The position numbers and the translations under genes are program-made. From Hymenobacter sedentarius (GTDB lineage: Bacteria; Bacteroidota; Bacteroidia; Cytophagales; Hymenobacteraceae): DNA of 64,000 bases. Each line of letters begins with the position of its first letter. Position 1 is the stretch's first letter. Where the stretch lies: positions 124,001 to 188,000 of the forward strand of contig NZ_CP013909.1 of the NCBI RefSeq assembly GCF_001507645.1, given 5' to 3'. Positions 19,825-27,455 of the stretch are shown here, piece by piece. Below the pieces are notes generated by a model that was not told the DNA's origin, made no database searches, and saw only the letters and a program-made list of their open reading frames with translations.

Positions 19825-20234
19825 CCAGCTTCCTTTTTGTGTGCATCGAAAACGCTAACCGTAGCCAGATGGCCCAGGCTTTTGCCACCCTGCACGGGGG
19901 CGGGCAGGTAGCGGCTTACAGCGCCGGCTCGCGGCCGTCCGGGGTTATCAACCCCAAAGCCATTGCGGCCATGGCCGAGTTGGGCTACGACCTGAACGCC
20001 CACGCCAGCAAATCTCTCGACGAGGTACGCGACCAGGAGTTCGACTACGTGGTGACCATGGGCTGCGGCGACGCCTGCCCGTTCATTGCGGCCAAGCACC
20101 GCCTCGACTGGCAGATACCCGACCCCAAGCACCTGGAGCCGGCCGAATTTCGCCAGGTGCGCGACCTGATTGAGCGGCAGGTGCTCGACCTCCTGGCTCA
20201 GGCCGGCGTACAACCGGTGCCGCAGGCCCGCTAG
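19821..20234 (+). CDS. arsC: Arsenate reductase, low-molecular-weight phosphatase type
   Basis: 137 residues; its ATG overlaps the aquaporin stop (ATGA). The P-loop Cys8-X5-Arg14-Ser (CIENANRS) and the following QMAQAFA match thioredoxin-coupled ArsC of the LMW-PTP fold. Additional cysteines near residues 77 and 81 (MGCGDACPFI) are placed as in the ArsC redox cascade (Cys10/Cys82/Cys89 of S. aureus numbering), and DWQIPDP carries the general-acid Asp. It reduces arsenate to arsenite in the cytoplasm; the product can leave through the adjacent channel. Last gene of the operon. Confidence 0.92.
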   Translation: MTSFLFVCIENANRSQMAQAFATLHGGGQVAAYSAGSRPSGVINPKAIAAMAELGYDLNAHASKSLDEVRDQEFDYVVTMGCGDACPFIAAKHRLDWQIPDPKHLEPAEFRQVRDLIERQVLDLLAQAGVQPVPQAR

Positions 20235-20336
20235 CCCACCGCCTGAAGTTGGGCTCGTTGGGCTGCGCCAATCTGCCGCATGGCTTTCCGTGCCGTAGCC
20301 CCGACCTTTGCCCTCCACCTAATTACTTTTTACCCG

Positions 20337-21173
20337 ATGGCCAGCCTCCTCCTCGGCGATTACAACGACCTCGAAGTAGCCCGCGAAACCAGCGTCGGCC
20401 TGTACCTGACTTCCGACGACGGCGACCTGCTGCTGCCCAATAAGTACGTGGAGCCCGGCACCCGCGTGGGCGACATCGTGCGCGTATTCGTGTACCGCGA
20501 CTCCGAAGACCGCCTCATTGCCACCAACCTGCGGCCGCTGGCCCTGGTGAATTCCTTTGCCGCGCTCACCGTGCGCGACCACGGCCCGGCCGGCGCGTTC
20601 CTGGAGTGGGGCCTCGAAAAAGACCTGCTCCTGCCCTTCCGCAACCAGCGGCGCGACCTGCGCACCGGCGAGCGCGTGGTGGTGTACGTGTACCTCGACG
20701 AGGAAAGCGACCGGCTGGTGGCTTCCACCAAGTGGAAGCAATTCCTGAGCAACGAGCCCTTCCCCGGCGAGCCCGGCGACGCCGTGCGCCTGCTCGTGGC
20801 CGACGAAACGGAGTTGGGCTACCCTGTCATCGTGAACGGCACCCACCAGGGCCTGCTGTTTCACAACGAAGTGTTCCGGCCCCTGCGCCTGGGCGAGCAG
20901 CTGCCCGGCTTCCTGCGCCAGGTGCGCGCCGATGGCAAGCTCGACGTGCGCCTGCAAAAAGAGGGCTACGGCGAAGTAGAATCGGCCACGGACACGCTGC
21001 TCAAAGCCATTCAGGCCGCCCCCGGCGGCCGCCTGCCCCTCGGCGACAAAAGCCTGGCCGAAGACGTGTACCGCCGCGTGGGCATGAGCAAAAAGGTATT
21101 TAAGAAAGCTCTGGGCGCCCTTTTCCGCCAGGGCCTGGTGCTCCTGGAGCCGGAAGCGACTCAGCTGAAATAG
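20337..21173 (+). CDS. CvfB-like S1 RNA-binding protein
   Basis: 278 residues from the ATG at 20337 (MASLLLGDYNDLEVARETSV); the in-frame ATG at 20280 adds 19 residues without family resemblance. It shows the tandem S1-like beta-barrel pattern of the YitL/CvfB family: GLYLTSDDGDLLLPNKYVEP, VGDIVRVFVYRDSEDRLIAT, GAFLEWGLEKDLLLPF, and the C-terminal winged-helix part LPLGDKSLAEDVYRRVGMSK. These proteins bind RNA and affect expression of many genes after transcription in Gram-positives; the role in Bacteroidota is not established. Confidence 0.88.
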   Translation: MASLLLGDYNDLEVARETSVGLYLTSDDGDLLLPNKYVEPGTRVGDIVRVFVYRDSEDRLIATNLRPLALVNSFAALTVRDHGPAGAFLEWGLEKDLLLPFRNQRRDLRTGERVVVYVYLDEESDRLVASTKWKQFLSNEPFPGEPGDAVRLLVADETELGYPVIVNGTHQGLLFHNEVFRPLRLGEQLPGFLRQVRADGKLDVRLQKEGYGEVESATDTLLKAIQAAPGGRLPLGDKSLAEDVYRRVGMSKKVFKKALGALFRQGLVLLEPEATQLK

Positions 21174-21182
21174 AACAAAGAA

Positions 21183-21428
21183 GCTCCCCTCCTTACCAAG
21201 GAGGGGATGTTCGCGCTTTAGCGCGGACGGGGGTGGTTGTGGGCATTGAACGATGGCAGAACATTAGCTAAAGGAACCGATTTACCAGGCCCGTCAACTC
21301 TGCGCCTGATTAGTCGTTCTTAGCAAGTCGTTTGGGTGTCGTTCAACGGCTCAACCACCCCCGTTGCCGCTGAAGCGGCAACATCCCCTCCTTAGCTTCG
21401 CTGACCTTCGGTTGGTAAGGAGGGGAGT
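21183..21428. repeat. Family B-like long inverted repeat, copy 3
   Basis: Left arm GCTCCCCTCCTTACCAAGGA followed by GGGGATG and a CGGGGGTGGTTG word; right arm CAACCACCCCCG, then CATCCCCTCC and TTGGTAAGGAGGGGAG. The middle holds a weaker pair around CATTGAACGATGG and GTCGTTCAACGG. It occupies nearly the whole gap between two same-strand genes. Confidence 0.7.
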
Positions 21429-21452
21429 TTTTCGTTCTGCACTCTGCTTCTT

Positions 21453-22127
21453 ATGCGCAAAACAGCTTTACTCGCCGGGGCCACGGGCCTTATTGGTTCG
21501 CACTTATTGCCGCTGCTGCTGGAATCGGAGCGCTACGCCAAGGTAATTGTGGTGGGGCGCAAACCGCTGCCACTGCAGCATCCCAAGCTGACGCAGGTGG
21601 TGACCGACTTAGACAAGCTGCAGGACGTGCGCCTGCAGCTCATTGCCGACGACGTGTTTTGCTGCCTGGGCACCACCATGAAGCAGGCCGGCTCGAAGGA
21701 GGCCTTCTACAAAGTGGATTTCCTGTACGTGGTGACGCTGGCGGCGCTCACGGCAGGCAATTTCGCGGCGCAGTTCATGGTGGTATCCAGCCTCGGGGCC
21801 GACCCCGAATCGCGGGTGTACTACAGCCGCGTGAAGGGCGAAATGGAGGAAGCAGTGCGCCAGGTGCCGTTCCGGGCCATCCACATTTTCCGGCCGTCGC
21901 TGCTGCTGGGCGAGCGGCCGCAGCCCCGCCTTGGCGAGCGGCTGGGGGCCGTGGTGTTGCGGGTATTGAGCCCCTTGCTGCGCGGCCCGCTGCAGAAATA
22001 CCGCCCCGTAACCGCGGATGCTGTGGCTGCGGCCATGCTGCACGCGGCCGAAGACGATGGCGGCGGCGTGCGGGTGCATTTGTCCGACGAAATAGCGGCA
22101 GAAGCCCGGGCAACGCAGAAAGTTTAG
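21453..22127 (+). CDS. NAD(P)-binding oxidoreductase, HTATIP2/YbjT-like
   Basis: 224 residues. Rossmann motif GATGLIGSHLLPLLL at residues 8-22, VVGRKPLPLQHPKL as the second strand, DDVFCCLGTTMKQAGSKEAF, and YYSRVKGEMEEAV with the Tyr/Lys pair, all typical of the atypical short-chain dehydrogenases related to human HTATIP2/TIP30. Soluble, cytoplasmic; substrate unknown. Monocistronic by appearance, with a 280-bp repeat-filled gap upstream. Confidence 0.88.
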   Translation: MRKTALLAGATGLIGSHLLPLLLESERYAKVIVVGRKPLPLQHPKLTQVVTDLDKLQDVRLQLIADDVFCCLGTTMKQAGSKEAFYKVDFLYVVTLAALTAGNFAAQFMVVSSLGADPESRVYYSRVKGEMEEAVRQVPFRAIHIFRPSLLLGERPQPRLGERLGAVVLRVLSPLLRGPLQKYRPVTADAVAAAMLHAAEDDGGGVRVHLSDEIAAEARATQKV

Positions 22128-22179
22128 CGCGAAAGGCTTAGTTTTGTCCAAATACTAGTCCATTACCATTCAGCTTTAC

Positions 22180-22773
22180 ATGAAAAACATACAGTTCAGG
22201 TTTCTTTTCCTCCTGCTCCTCCTGCCGGGCTTCCTGGCCCAGGCCCAATCCAAAAAGAAAAGCAGTGGCGGCGGTGGCAGCAGCAATTCGGGGTATAACA
22301 CCGGCATTGGCCTGCGCGGCGGCGGCTACTCTTCGGGACTTACCATCAAACACTTCCTGAGCGGCAAGAACGGGGTAGCCATCGAAGGTTTGCTCACGAC
22401 AGAGTACAAAGCCCGCGGTGCCCGCCTCACGGTGCTGGGCGAAAAGCATATCGGCGTTCCGGACGCCAAAGGCCTGCAGTTCTACTACGGCGCCGGCTTC
22501 CACGCTGGAGCTTACCAGGGCCGCTACTACTTCGCCGATGACCGGTACTACTACAAGGGCCACGGCAACAACTACTACCTCGTGCACGGCGACTACCGCT
22601 ACGACGAAGCAACGTACGTAGCCTTCGGCGCCGACCTGATTCTGGGCCTGGAATACAAGCTGCAGGACCTGCCGTTCGTAGTAGGCGTTGACTACAAGCC
22701 CTTCTTCGACGTCTTCAACGGCTACACCGGCTTTTATAACGACGCCGCCATCAGCCTGCGCTACACGTTCTAG
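22180..22773 (+). CDS. Small outer-membrane beta-barrel protein (paralogue A)
   Basis: 197 residues with a signal peptide (MKNIQFRFLFLLLLLPGFLA, then QAQ) and a low-complexity stretch SKKKSSGGGGSSNS after the cleavage site. The mature part alternates hydrophobic and polar residues and ends with ISLRYTF, a beta-signal typical of outer-membrane barrels. GIGLRGGGYSSGLTIKHFL and LGLEYKLQDLPFVVGVDYKP align by eye with RTAAGFRSGGSSYGITIQQL and GAEYKIAFVPVVLSIDFKP in the protein at 42984-43559, so the two are paralogues. A TAGTTTTG -7-like element lies at 22139-22146. Function unknown. Confidence 0.75.
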   Translation: MKNIQFRFLFLLLLLPGFLAQAQSKKKSSGGGGSSNSGYNTGIGLRGGGYSSGLTIKHFLSGKNGVAIEGLLTTEYKARGARLTVLGEKHIGVPDAKGLQFYYGAGFHAGAYQGRYYFADDRYYYKGHGNNYYLVHGDYRYDEATYVAFGADLILGLEYKLQDLPFVVGVDYKPFFDVFNGYTGFYNDAAISLRYTF

Positions 22774-22811
22774 CCTAACTCTAGCTTCCGCGCTGTCATG
22801 CAGCGCGCCGT

Positions 22812-22898
22812 CTGTCATGCTGACGAAGGAAGCATCTTCTCAGGCTAGAACGAATCATTCAGCGGCGATTAGGTGCTTCGCAGGCTCAGCAGGACAGA
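22812..22898. repeat. Family A hairpin repeat, copy 3 (degenerate)
   Basis: The left arm TGTCATGCTGACGAAGGAAG+CATCTTCT is intact; the right arm (AGGTGCTTCGCAGGCTCAGCAGGACAGA region) has several substitutions against the expected complement. It follows the beta-barrel gene. Confidence 0.7.
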
Positions 22899-22971
22899 CG
22901 CCAGCACAACTTGATGTTCTATTCAGCATGACAGCCGATTTGAAACGAAGCAATGTTCGTTGAGCCAAAAC

Positions 22972-23010
22972 AACAAAAAGCCCCGCCAGACTCTGGCGGG
23001 GCTTTTTGTT
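22972..23010 (+). terminator. Rho-independent terminator
   Basis: AACAAAAAGCCCCGCCAGA / TCTGGCGGGGCTTTTTGTT forms a nearly continuous palindrome with a very short loop and T-tract on both strands. Ends the transcript of the barrel protein. Confidence 0.9.
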
Positions 23011-23089
23011 GAATATTAGCAACAGATAATATACTATTGCAGCCGGCCACTCAGCCCAAGTGACCTTTATCTGTTTCGGCCTGCTCCTC

Positions 23090-23686
23090 ATGAATATTGC
23101 TCCGGCCCTGTTTTACGCGCTCTGCATTCTGCTGCCGGTGGTGGCTACCGGCGTGGCCCTGGTGGCAGGTGGGCCATGGCGGCGCCTGTACGTACTCGGA
23201 AGCCGGCTTTTGCTGGGCACGCTCATGCTGGGCGGCGGGCTCTACAAGCTCTCCGACAACCATATCACCGGGCTGATGGGCCCGCCCATGAACCACGCGT
23301 TTCTGGCCAAGTACAGCCTCGAAATCTTTGCCCAATTTATCGGGGTGGCGCAGCTGCTGATTGGGCTGTTGCTGCTCTCGGGCCGGTTTGCGCTGCTGGG
23401 GGCGGTGCTGTTGGTGCCCATGTGGCTCAATATTATATTCCTCACCTGGTCGCAACACTGGGTGGGCACGCCTTTTCTCACCACCGGCTTTCTGGTGCTC
23501 AACCTGGGCCTGCTGCTGCACGACTACCCGCGGCTGAAGTGGCTGTTTTACCCGCCCGCCGATGCGCCGGCCCTGCACGCCCAGCGCCTGCAAACCGCCC
23601 CGCTGCCCGTGGAGCTGCTGTGGTGGCTGGGGGCCGGCGTTGTGGTTATCGGCAGCCTCTCTACCCCGTTTCATTGCGCACCATGA
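23090..23686 (+). CDS. DoxX-like membrane protein
   Basis: 198 residues from the ATG at 23090 (MNIAPALFYALCILLPVVAT); a GTG at 23060 would add ten residues. About five hydrophobic segments, with the family-like stretch LLLGTLMLGGGLYKLSDNHI and FAQFIGVAQLLIGLLLLSGR resembling DoxX/DoxD-like proteins. The role of this group in Bacteroidota is not defined. Its stop overlaps the start of a 30-codon frame downstream (ATGA). Confidence 0.7.
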   Translation: MNIAPALFYALCILLPVVATGVALVAGGPWRRLYVLGSRLLLGTLMLGGGLYKLSDNHITGLMGPPMNHAFLAKYSLEIFAQFIGVAQLLIGLLLLSGRFALLGAVLLVPMWLNIIFLTWSQHWVGTPFLTTGFLVLNLGLLLHDYPRLKWLFYPPADAPALHAQRLQTAPLPVELLWWLGAGVVVIGSLSTPFHCAP

Positions 23687-23775
23687 CCAGCACCATGCTG
23701 CTCAGCGCGGCCCTGCTGCTGGGGGCCACCGCCTGGCACTACTTCCTGAAACGCCAGCAGCGGGTGCGGCAGTAG
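23683..23775 (+). CDS. Very small membrane peptide, translationally coupled
   Basis: 30 codons starting at the ATG that overlaps the preceding stop (ATGA). The sequence begins MTSTMLLSAALLLGATAWHY and ends in a basic tail (FLKRQQRVRQ), i.e. one membrane segment with a positive cytoplasmic end. The overlap and composition suggest a real small protein associated with the DoxX-like partner, but no homologue is recognised. Confidence 0.45.
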   Translation: MTSTMLLSAALLLGATAWHYFLKRQQRVRQ

Positions 23776-23886
23776 AACCCCCAGCTGGGCTGCAGAAATA
23801 ACCCGAAACTATCTGTAGCTTACTGCCCCAAGCCCCTGGCCTGGCAGCAGGCTAGTGGCAACCCTCCAACCCTAAAAAGACTCGAC

Positions 23887-24249
23887 GTGGCGCATGTAAT
23901 TCCGATACTCCGAATTTTTGACTACGACAAAGCCCGGGAGTTTTACATGACGTGGCTCGGCTTCCGGATAGAGTGGGAGCACCGGCCGGAAGGCAGCCCA
24001 GCCTACCTGCAAATTGCGCGCGGCGACATCACGCTGCACCTTTCGGAGCACTCCGGCGACTGCTCTCCGGGGGCCCGGGTATTCATCGATGATTTCCAGG
24101 AATTGTATGCCTTTCACCGCCAACTGGAGGTAAAAGATTACAAGTACAACAAGCCCAGCATTGTGACGCCTTCCTACGACCCGACGGCCATGGAAATGAC
24201 CGTCACCGACCCGTTTAGCAACCGCCTCACTTTCGTGGAGCGCCAGTAG
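23887..24249 (+). CDS. VOC superfamily protein (glyoxalase/bleomycin-resistance type)
   Basis: 120 residues, GTG start at 23887. The pattern IPILRIFDYDKAREFYMTWL, GFRIEWEHRPEGSPAYLQIA, DITLHLSEHSGD and VTDPFSNRLTFVE is the single-module beta-alpha-beta-beta-beta pair of bleomycin-resistance-like proteins. Such dimers bind and sequester drugs, or act as isomerases or dioxygenases. The substrate is not evident; the gene stands alone. Confidence 0.85.
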   Translation: MAHVIPILRIFDYDKAREFYMTWLGFRIEWEHRPEGSPAYLQIARGDITLHLSEHSGDCSPGARVFIDDFQELYAFHRQLEVKDYKYNKPSIVTPSYDPTAMEMTVTDPFSNRLTFVERQ

Positions 24250-24258
24250 CCCGCCCGC

Positions 24259-25263
24259 TCACAGCCCCATTTCCTGCGAGTGCCGCAGCGCGTCGCGGCT
24301 GTGCTTGAAGTAGCAGGTCTCCACGCCGGCTTGCTTGATTTGGGCCAGGGCGGCTTCGGCGGCGGGGCGGCCGGCGGCGTGCACCTGCCGCAGGTACACC
24401 ACCCGGATGCGGGCGGGAAAGTGCTTCACCACTTCGGCGTAGATGCCCGGGTCCTGCTGGGAGTCGTCGCCGAGCAGGCCGAAGCGCTGGCCGGGGCAGG
24501 CCTCGAGAATGCGCACGATGCGGTCGAGCTTGGTGGCGTGCTTGTTTTGGCCGGTGTGCCGCAGCTGGCTCAGGCGCTTGAGCTGGCTGAGCTGGAACAC
24601 GCCCTTGGGCAGGTGGTTGTGGGCCGTAAACTCCAGAATGAAATCGTAGAGGTTCCATTCGCTGCTTGAGACGTAGAAAAAGGCATTGGGCCGCTCGGGA
24701 GTGGCGGGGCCGGCCTGGGCCAGCCACTGGTAGTGGGCTGCCACGTCGGCGAAGGGCGCGCGGCTGCGGGCATTGCGGCTCAGCAGCACCCACAGCCGCT
24801 GCCAGCGCGTGGCCGAGTGCGATACCAGAAAGGTGTCGTCGATGTCGGAAATAAAGGCGAGGGGTGTTTCGTAGGGCACGTGCACCTCGGTGGTGGCATG
24901 GGCCAGCGGGGTACCGGTGCCGATGTCGAGCAGCTCGGCGGTGGCCGGGTGCCAGCCGGCCGGCAGCGGCGTGGGTAGCGGTATTTCCAGGCGGAAGAAG
25001 CCGTCGGCGTCGGTGCGGGCGCCGGCGGTGTGGCCGGCCACGGTCACGCGCACGGGCACCTCGGCCCAGGGCCGCACCAGAAACAGGCGGAGCAGGCCCC
25101 AAGCGTTGGCCCAGAAATTGGGCCGGTAGCGGGTGCGCGGCAGCGGGCTTTGCCGGAAGGCGTGCCCCTGCACCACCACGCAGCCGGGGCTGCCGAAGCC
25201 GCGGTACAGCTTGAGTGTGGGCCGCCGGGTCAGGCGGAGCCGGGCCAGGAGTTTTTCGGTCAT
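24259..25263 (-). CDS. App1-type phosphatase domain protein (DUF2183)
   Basis: 334 residues. The haloacid-dehalogenase-type motif DIDDT at 140-144 (FISDIDDTFLVS) provides the nucleophile Asp140 and acid/base Asp142; FFYVSSSEWNLYDF and LGDDSQQDPGIYAEVVKHFP supply the later motifs. Before it, residues 60-135 look like a small beta domain (VPVRVTVAGHTAGARTDADG). The family is named after yeast App1, a Mg-dependent phosphatidate phosphatase. Together with the divergent lipid kinase gene beginning about 125 bp away it may take part in phospholipid turnover; that link is inference. Confidence 0.88.
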   Translation of the reverse strand: MTEKLLARLRLTRRPTLKLYRGFGSPGCVVVQGHAFRQSPLPRTRYRPNFWANAWGLLRLFLVRPWAEVPVRVTVAGHTAGARTDADGFFRLEIPLPTPLPAGWHPATAELLDIGTGTPLAHATTEVHVPYETPLAFISDIDDTFLVSHSATRWQRLWVLLSRNARSRAPFADVAAHYQWLAQAGPATPERPNAFFYVSSSEWNLYDFILEFTAHNHLPKGVFQLSQLKRLSQLRHTGQNKHATKLDRIVRILEACPGQRFGLLGDDSQQDPGIYAEVVKHFPARIRVVYLRQVHAAGRPAAEAALAQIKQAGVETCYFKHSRDALRHSQEMGL

Positions 25264-25388
25264 CGGGGAGGGATGTTCGGCTGCGAGGTCAGAAAAACCG
25301 TTACGGCGAAAAAGATGAGTTAGATGGATTTTGCGGGAATTAACCGTAACCTCAACTCAACTTGCGCCCCGCCACTTCCCCGCCGCCC

Positions 25389-26282
25389 ATGCCCTCCCCT
25401 TCGTCCCTGTGCTTTCTGTTCGTCGTGAATCCCGCTTCCGGCAGCGCGGAGAAGACCGATTGGGCCACCACCATCGCCGACTACTTTGTGCCCCTGCCCC
25501 ATACCGCTGAGGTGCTCACCCTTACCGGCCACGACGACGGCCCCGCCTTGCAGGCCCGCATCGCCAGCCAGCACCCCGACCGCCTGGTGGCCGTGGGCGG
25601 CGATGGCACCGTGAAAATTGTGGCCGCCGAAGCCATTACCGCCAACCTGCCCCTGGCCGTGCTGCCCGCGGGCTCCGCCAACGGCATGGCCAAGGAGCTG
25701 AACCTGCCCGCCGACCCCACCGAGGCGCTGCGCATCGCCGTGCACGGCACCGAAAAAGCCGTGGATGTGCTCTACCTCAACGGCACCGACCTCTGCCTGC
25801 ACCTGAGCGACATCGGCCTGAACGCCCAGCTCGTGCGCTATGCCCAAAACCAGAACTGGCGCGGCATGCTGGGCTACGCGCGGGCCGCGTTCTGGTCGCT
25901 GCTGCGGCGGCGCCTGATGCGGGTGCGCATTCAGTGCGACCACGAGCAGGTGGAGCGCACCGCGTTTATGGTGGTGCTGGCCAATGCCCGCGTGTACGGC
26001 ACGGGCGCCACCATCAACCCCAACGGCGATGTGTCCGACGGCCGGTTTGAGGTGGTGGTGCTGCGCCGCCTGGTGGGCCGCGAGCTGCTGAAGATGTTCT
26101 GGCGCTTCCAGCCCTTCAACCCGGCCGCAGTGGAAATATTCAGTACCACCACCGTGAGCCTGGAAATCACCCGCCCCGTCGACTTCCAGGTAGACGGCGA
26201 GTACCGGGGCAAAACCACCCGCGTCGACGTGGAAATCCGGCCGGGTGCGCTGCGCGTGCTGGTGCCTGATTCGGTGGCCTAG
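25389..26282 (+). CDS. Diacylglycerol/sphingosine kinase family lipid kinase
   Basis: 297 residues from the ATG at 25389 (MPSPSSLCFLFVVNPASGSA). Motifs of the DAGK catalytic domain are visible: VNPASGS, the ATP-site VGGDGTVKIV, LPAGSANGMAKELNLP, and the C-terminal beta-sandwich with VSDGRFEVVVLR and VDFQVDGEYRG. It phosphorylates diacylglycerol or a related lipid at the inner membrane face. The divergent neighbour is an App1-type phosphatase acting on the opposite reaction type. The 3' end overlaps the cupin gene by 4 bp on the other strand. Confidence 0.93.
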   Translation: MPSPSSLCFLFVVNPASGSAEKTDWATTIADYFVPLPHTAEVLTLTGHDDGPALQARIASQHPDRLVAVGGDGTVKIVAAEAITANLPLAVLPAGSANGMAKELNLPADPTEALRIAVHGTEKAVDVLYLNGTDLCLHLSDIGLNAQLVRYAQNQNWRGMLGYARAAFWSLLRRRLMRVRIQCDHEQVERTAFMVVLANARVYGTGATINPNGDVSDGRFEVVVLRRLVGRELLKMFWRFQPFNPAAVEIFSTTTVSLEITRPVDFQVDGEYRGKTTRVDVEIRPGALRVLVPDSVA

Positions 26283-26653
26283 TCGCGCCTCACGCCCATG
26301 CGCTCCACGGTTTCGCCCTCGAAGTCGAATTCGATGAGGATGGCCGGCTCGGTGCCTACCACCCAGCCGTCGTGGCCGGGCGCGATAGCCACGGCCTGCG
26401 GCGCCACAAACCGCTCAATGGTGCCATCGGCGTACTGAATATCGATTTCGCCGCTGGCCAGGAAACCCACGTGGGCGTGCATGCACAGCGGGGTACCCAC
26501 AATGTCCTTCAGGTTGCTGGACCAGCGAAAGCCTTTGGGGTACACAATGCGCTTGACGCGGGCATTGCCGGTTTTCACCACATCGACTTGCACACCACCT
26601 ACTTCGCGGCGCACGGCCCCCTTCATCGGGGCAAGGAGGGTTGTTGTATCCAT
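26279..26653 (-). CDS. Cupin-domain protein
   Basis: 124 residues with the cupin beta-barrel pattern: a first motif around PLCMHAHVGFLASGEIDIQY and a second around VAIAPGHDGWVVGTEPAILI. Candidate metal ligands are His in MHAHVG and the later His in PGHDG. No catalytic function can be assigned; similar proteins are small-molecule binding or unknown enzymes. It ends against the convergent lipid kinase gene with a 4-bp overlap. Confidence 0.82.
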   Translation of the reverse strand: MDTTTLLAPMKGAVRREVGGVQVDVVKTGNARVKRIVYPKGFRWSSNLKDIVGTPLCMHAHVGFLASGEIDIQYADGTIERFVAPQAVAIAPGHDGWVVGTEPAILIEFDFEGETVERMGVRRD

Positions 26654-26708
26654 GCCCTAACCTACAAATTAAAAACCAGTTAGCCCAATTCAATTTTGCC
26701 GCGTTGGC

Positions 26709-26744
26709 TTCAATAACGCCGGAGAATGGACCGGCGTTATTGAA
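26709..26744. terminator. Strong hairpin between cupin and lipoprotein genes
   Basis: Perfect 14-bp stem TTCAATAACGCCGG / CCGGCGTTATTGAA with an 8-nt loop. It lies 20 bp after the stop of the minus-strand lipoprotein gene and upstream of the cupin gene. Without a T-tract, termination is likely but not certain. Confidence 0.5.
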
Positions 26745-26764
26745 TTGCGTGCGCCTGGGTTGAG

Positions 26765-27391
26765 CTACTTTTTGGCCGTTGGAGCCAAAGGCGCAGCCAC
26801 CACCACGGTATTGGCTGGCAACGGAATTTCGCGGGCGGTTTCAAATTGGCCCGGCTCGGTGGCGGTTTCTTCCACCCGGCGCTGCACCACGCGCAGGCGG
26901 TGGCCGTCCACGCTCAGCACGGCCAGGTCGGAGCTGGTGCCCGATGAGGCGTGGTAGCTGCGGAAGCCCATGAGCATGCCGCCGGGAAAGCCGGCGAGCT
27001 TAGCCTTGGTGGCGTCCACCACATCGGGCAGGGCCGCAAACTTGCCCAGGTCAATGTCGATAGGCTTGGCGCCCTGCAGCACGAGGTGGGCGCTGGTTTT
27101 GGGGTGGTTGGGGTCGTCGGGATTCGGCGCGGGCTTGAATTTGAACGACATTTTCAGCGTCTCGGCCTCGCGGAGCGCGGGGGCGGCAGTGGCCGGCGCT
27201 GCCGCTACGCCATCGGCAGCCGGCGCAGTATCAGCGGCAATGGCCGAATCGGGACGAGCGGTTTCCGCGGGGGTTACGGCAGGCGCCTGGGCCGTGGGGG
27301 CCGCCGCGGCAGGAGCAGAAGTAACGGGAGCAGTTTGGTTGCAGCCCGCCAGCAGCAGGGCGGCGCACAGGGGCAAATACAATTGTTTCAT
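26765..27391 (-). CDS. Lipoprotein of unknown function
   Basis: 208 residues from the ATG at 27391 (MKQLYLPLCAALLLAGC). LLLAGC is a lipobox with Cys17 as lipidated residue. Residues 18-75 are an Ala/Pro/Thr-rich linker; the folded part follows (LKMSFKFKPAPNPDDPNHPK, IDIDLGKFAALPDVVDATKA, GFRSYHASSGTSSDLAVLSV). No domain recognised. Most likely anchored in the outer membrane facing the periplasm. Confidence 0.8.
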   Translation of the reverse strand: MKQLYLPLCAALLLAGCNQTAPVTSAPAAAAPTAQAPAVTPAETARPDSAIAADTAPAADGVAAAPATAAPALREAETLKMSFKFKPAPNPDDPNHPKTSAHLVLQGAKPIDIDLGKFAALPDVVDATKAKLAGFPGGMLMGFRSYHASSGTSSDLAVLSVDGHRLRVVQRRVEETATEPGQFETAREIPLPANTVVVAAPLAPTAKK

Positions 27392-27455
27392 GCAAGAAAT
27401 CAAGCAGGAACCCAACGCGGGTTTAGTTGCCGTAAGATTAAGCAAAATTGAGCAG

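Noticed and set aside
23060..23090. GTG at 23060 as start of the DoxX-like gene
   Set aside because: Possible, but the ATG at 23090 begins the first membrane segment directly and the extra residues add nothing recognisable; kept as an alternative only.
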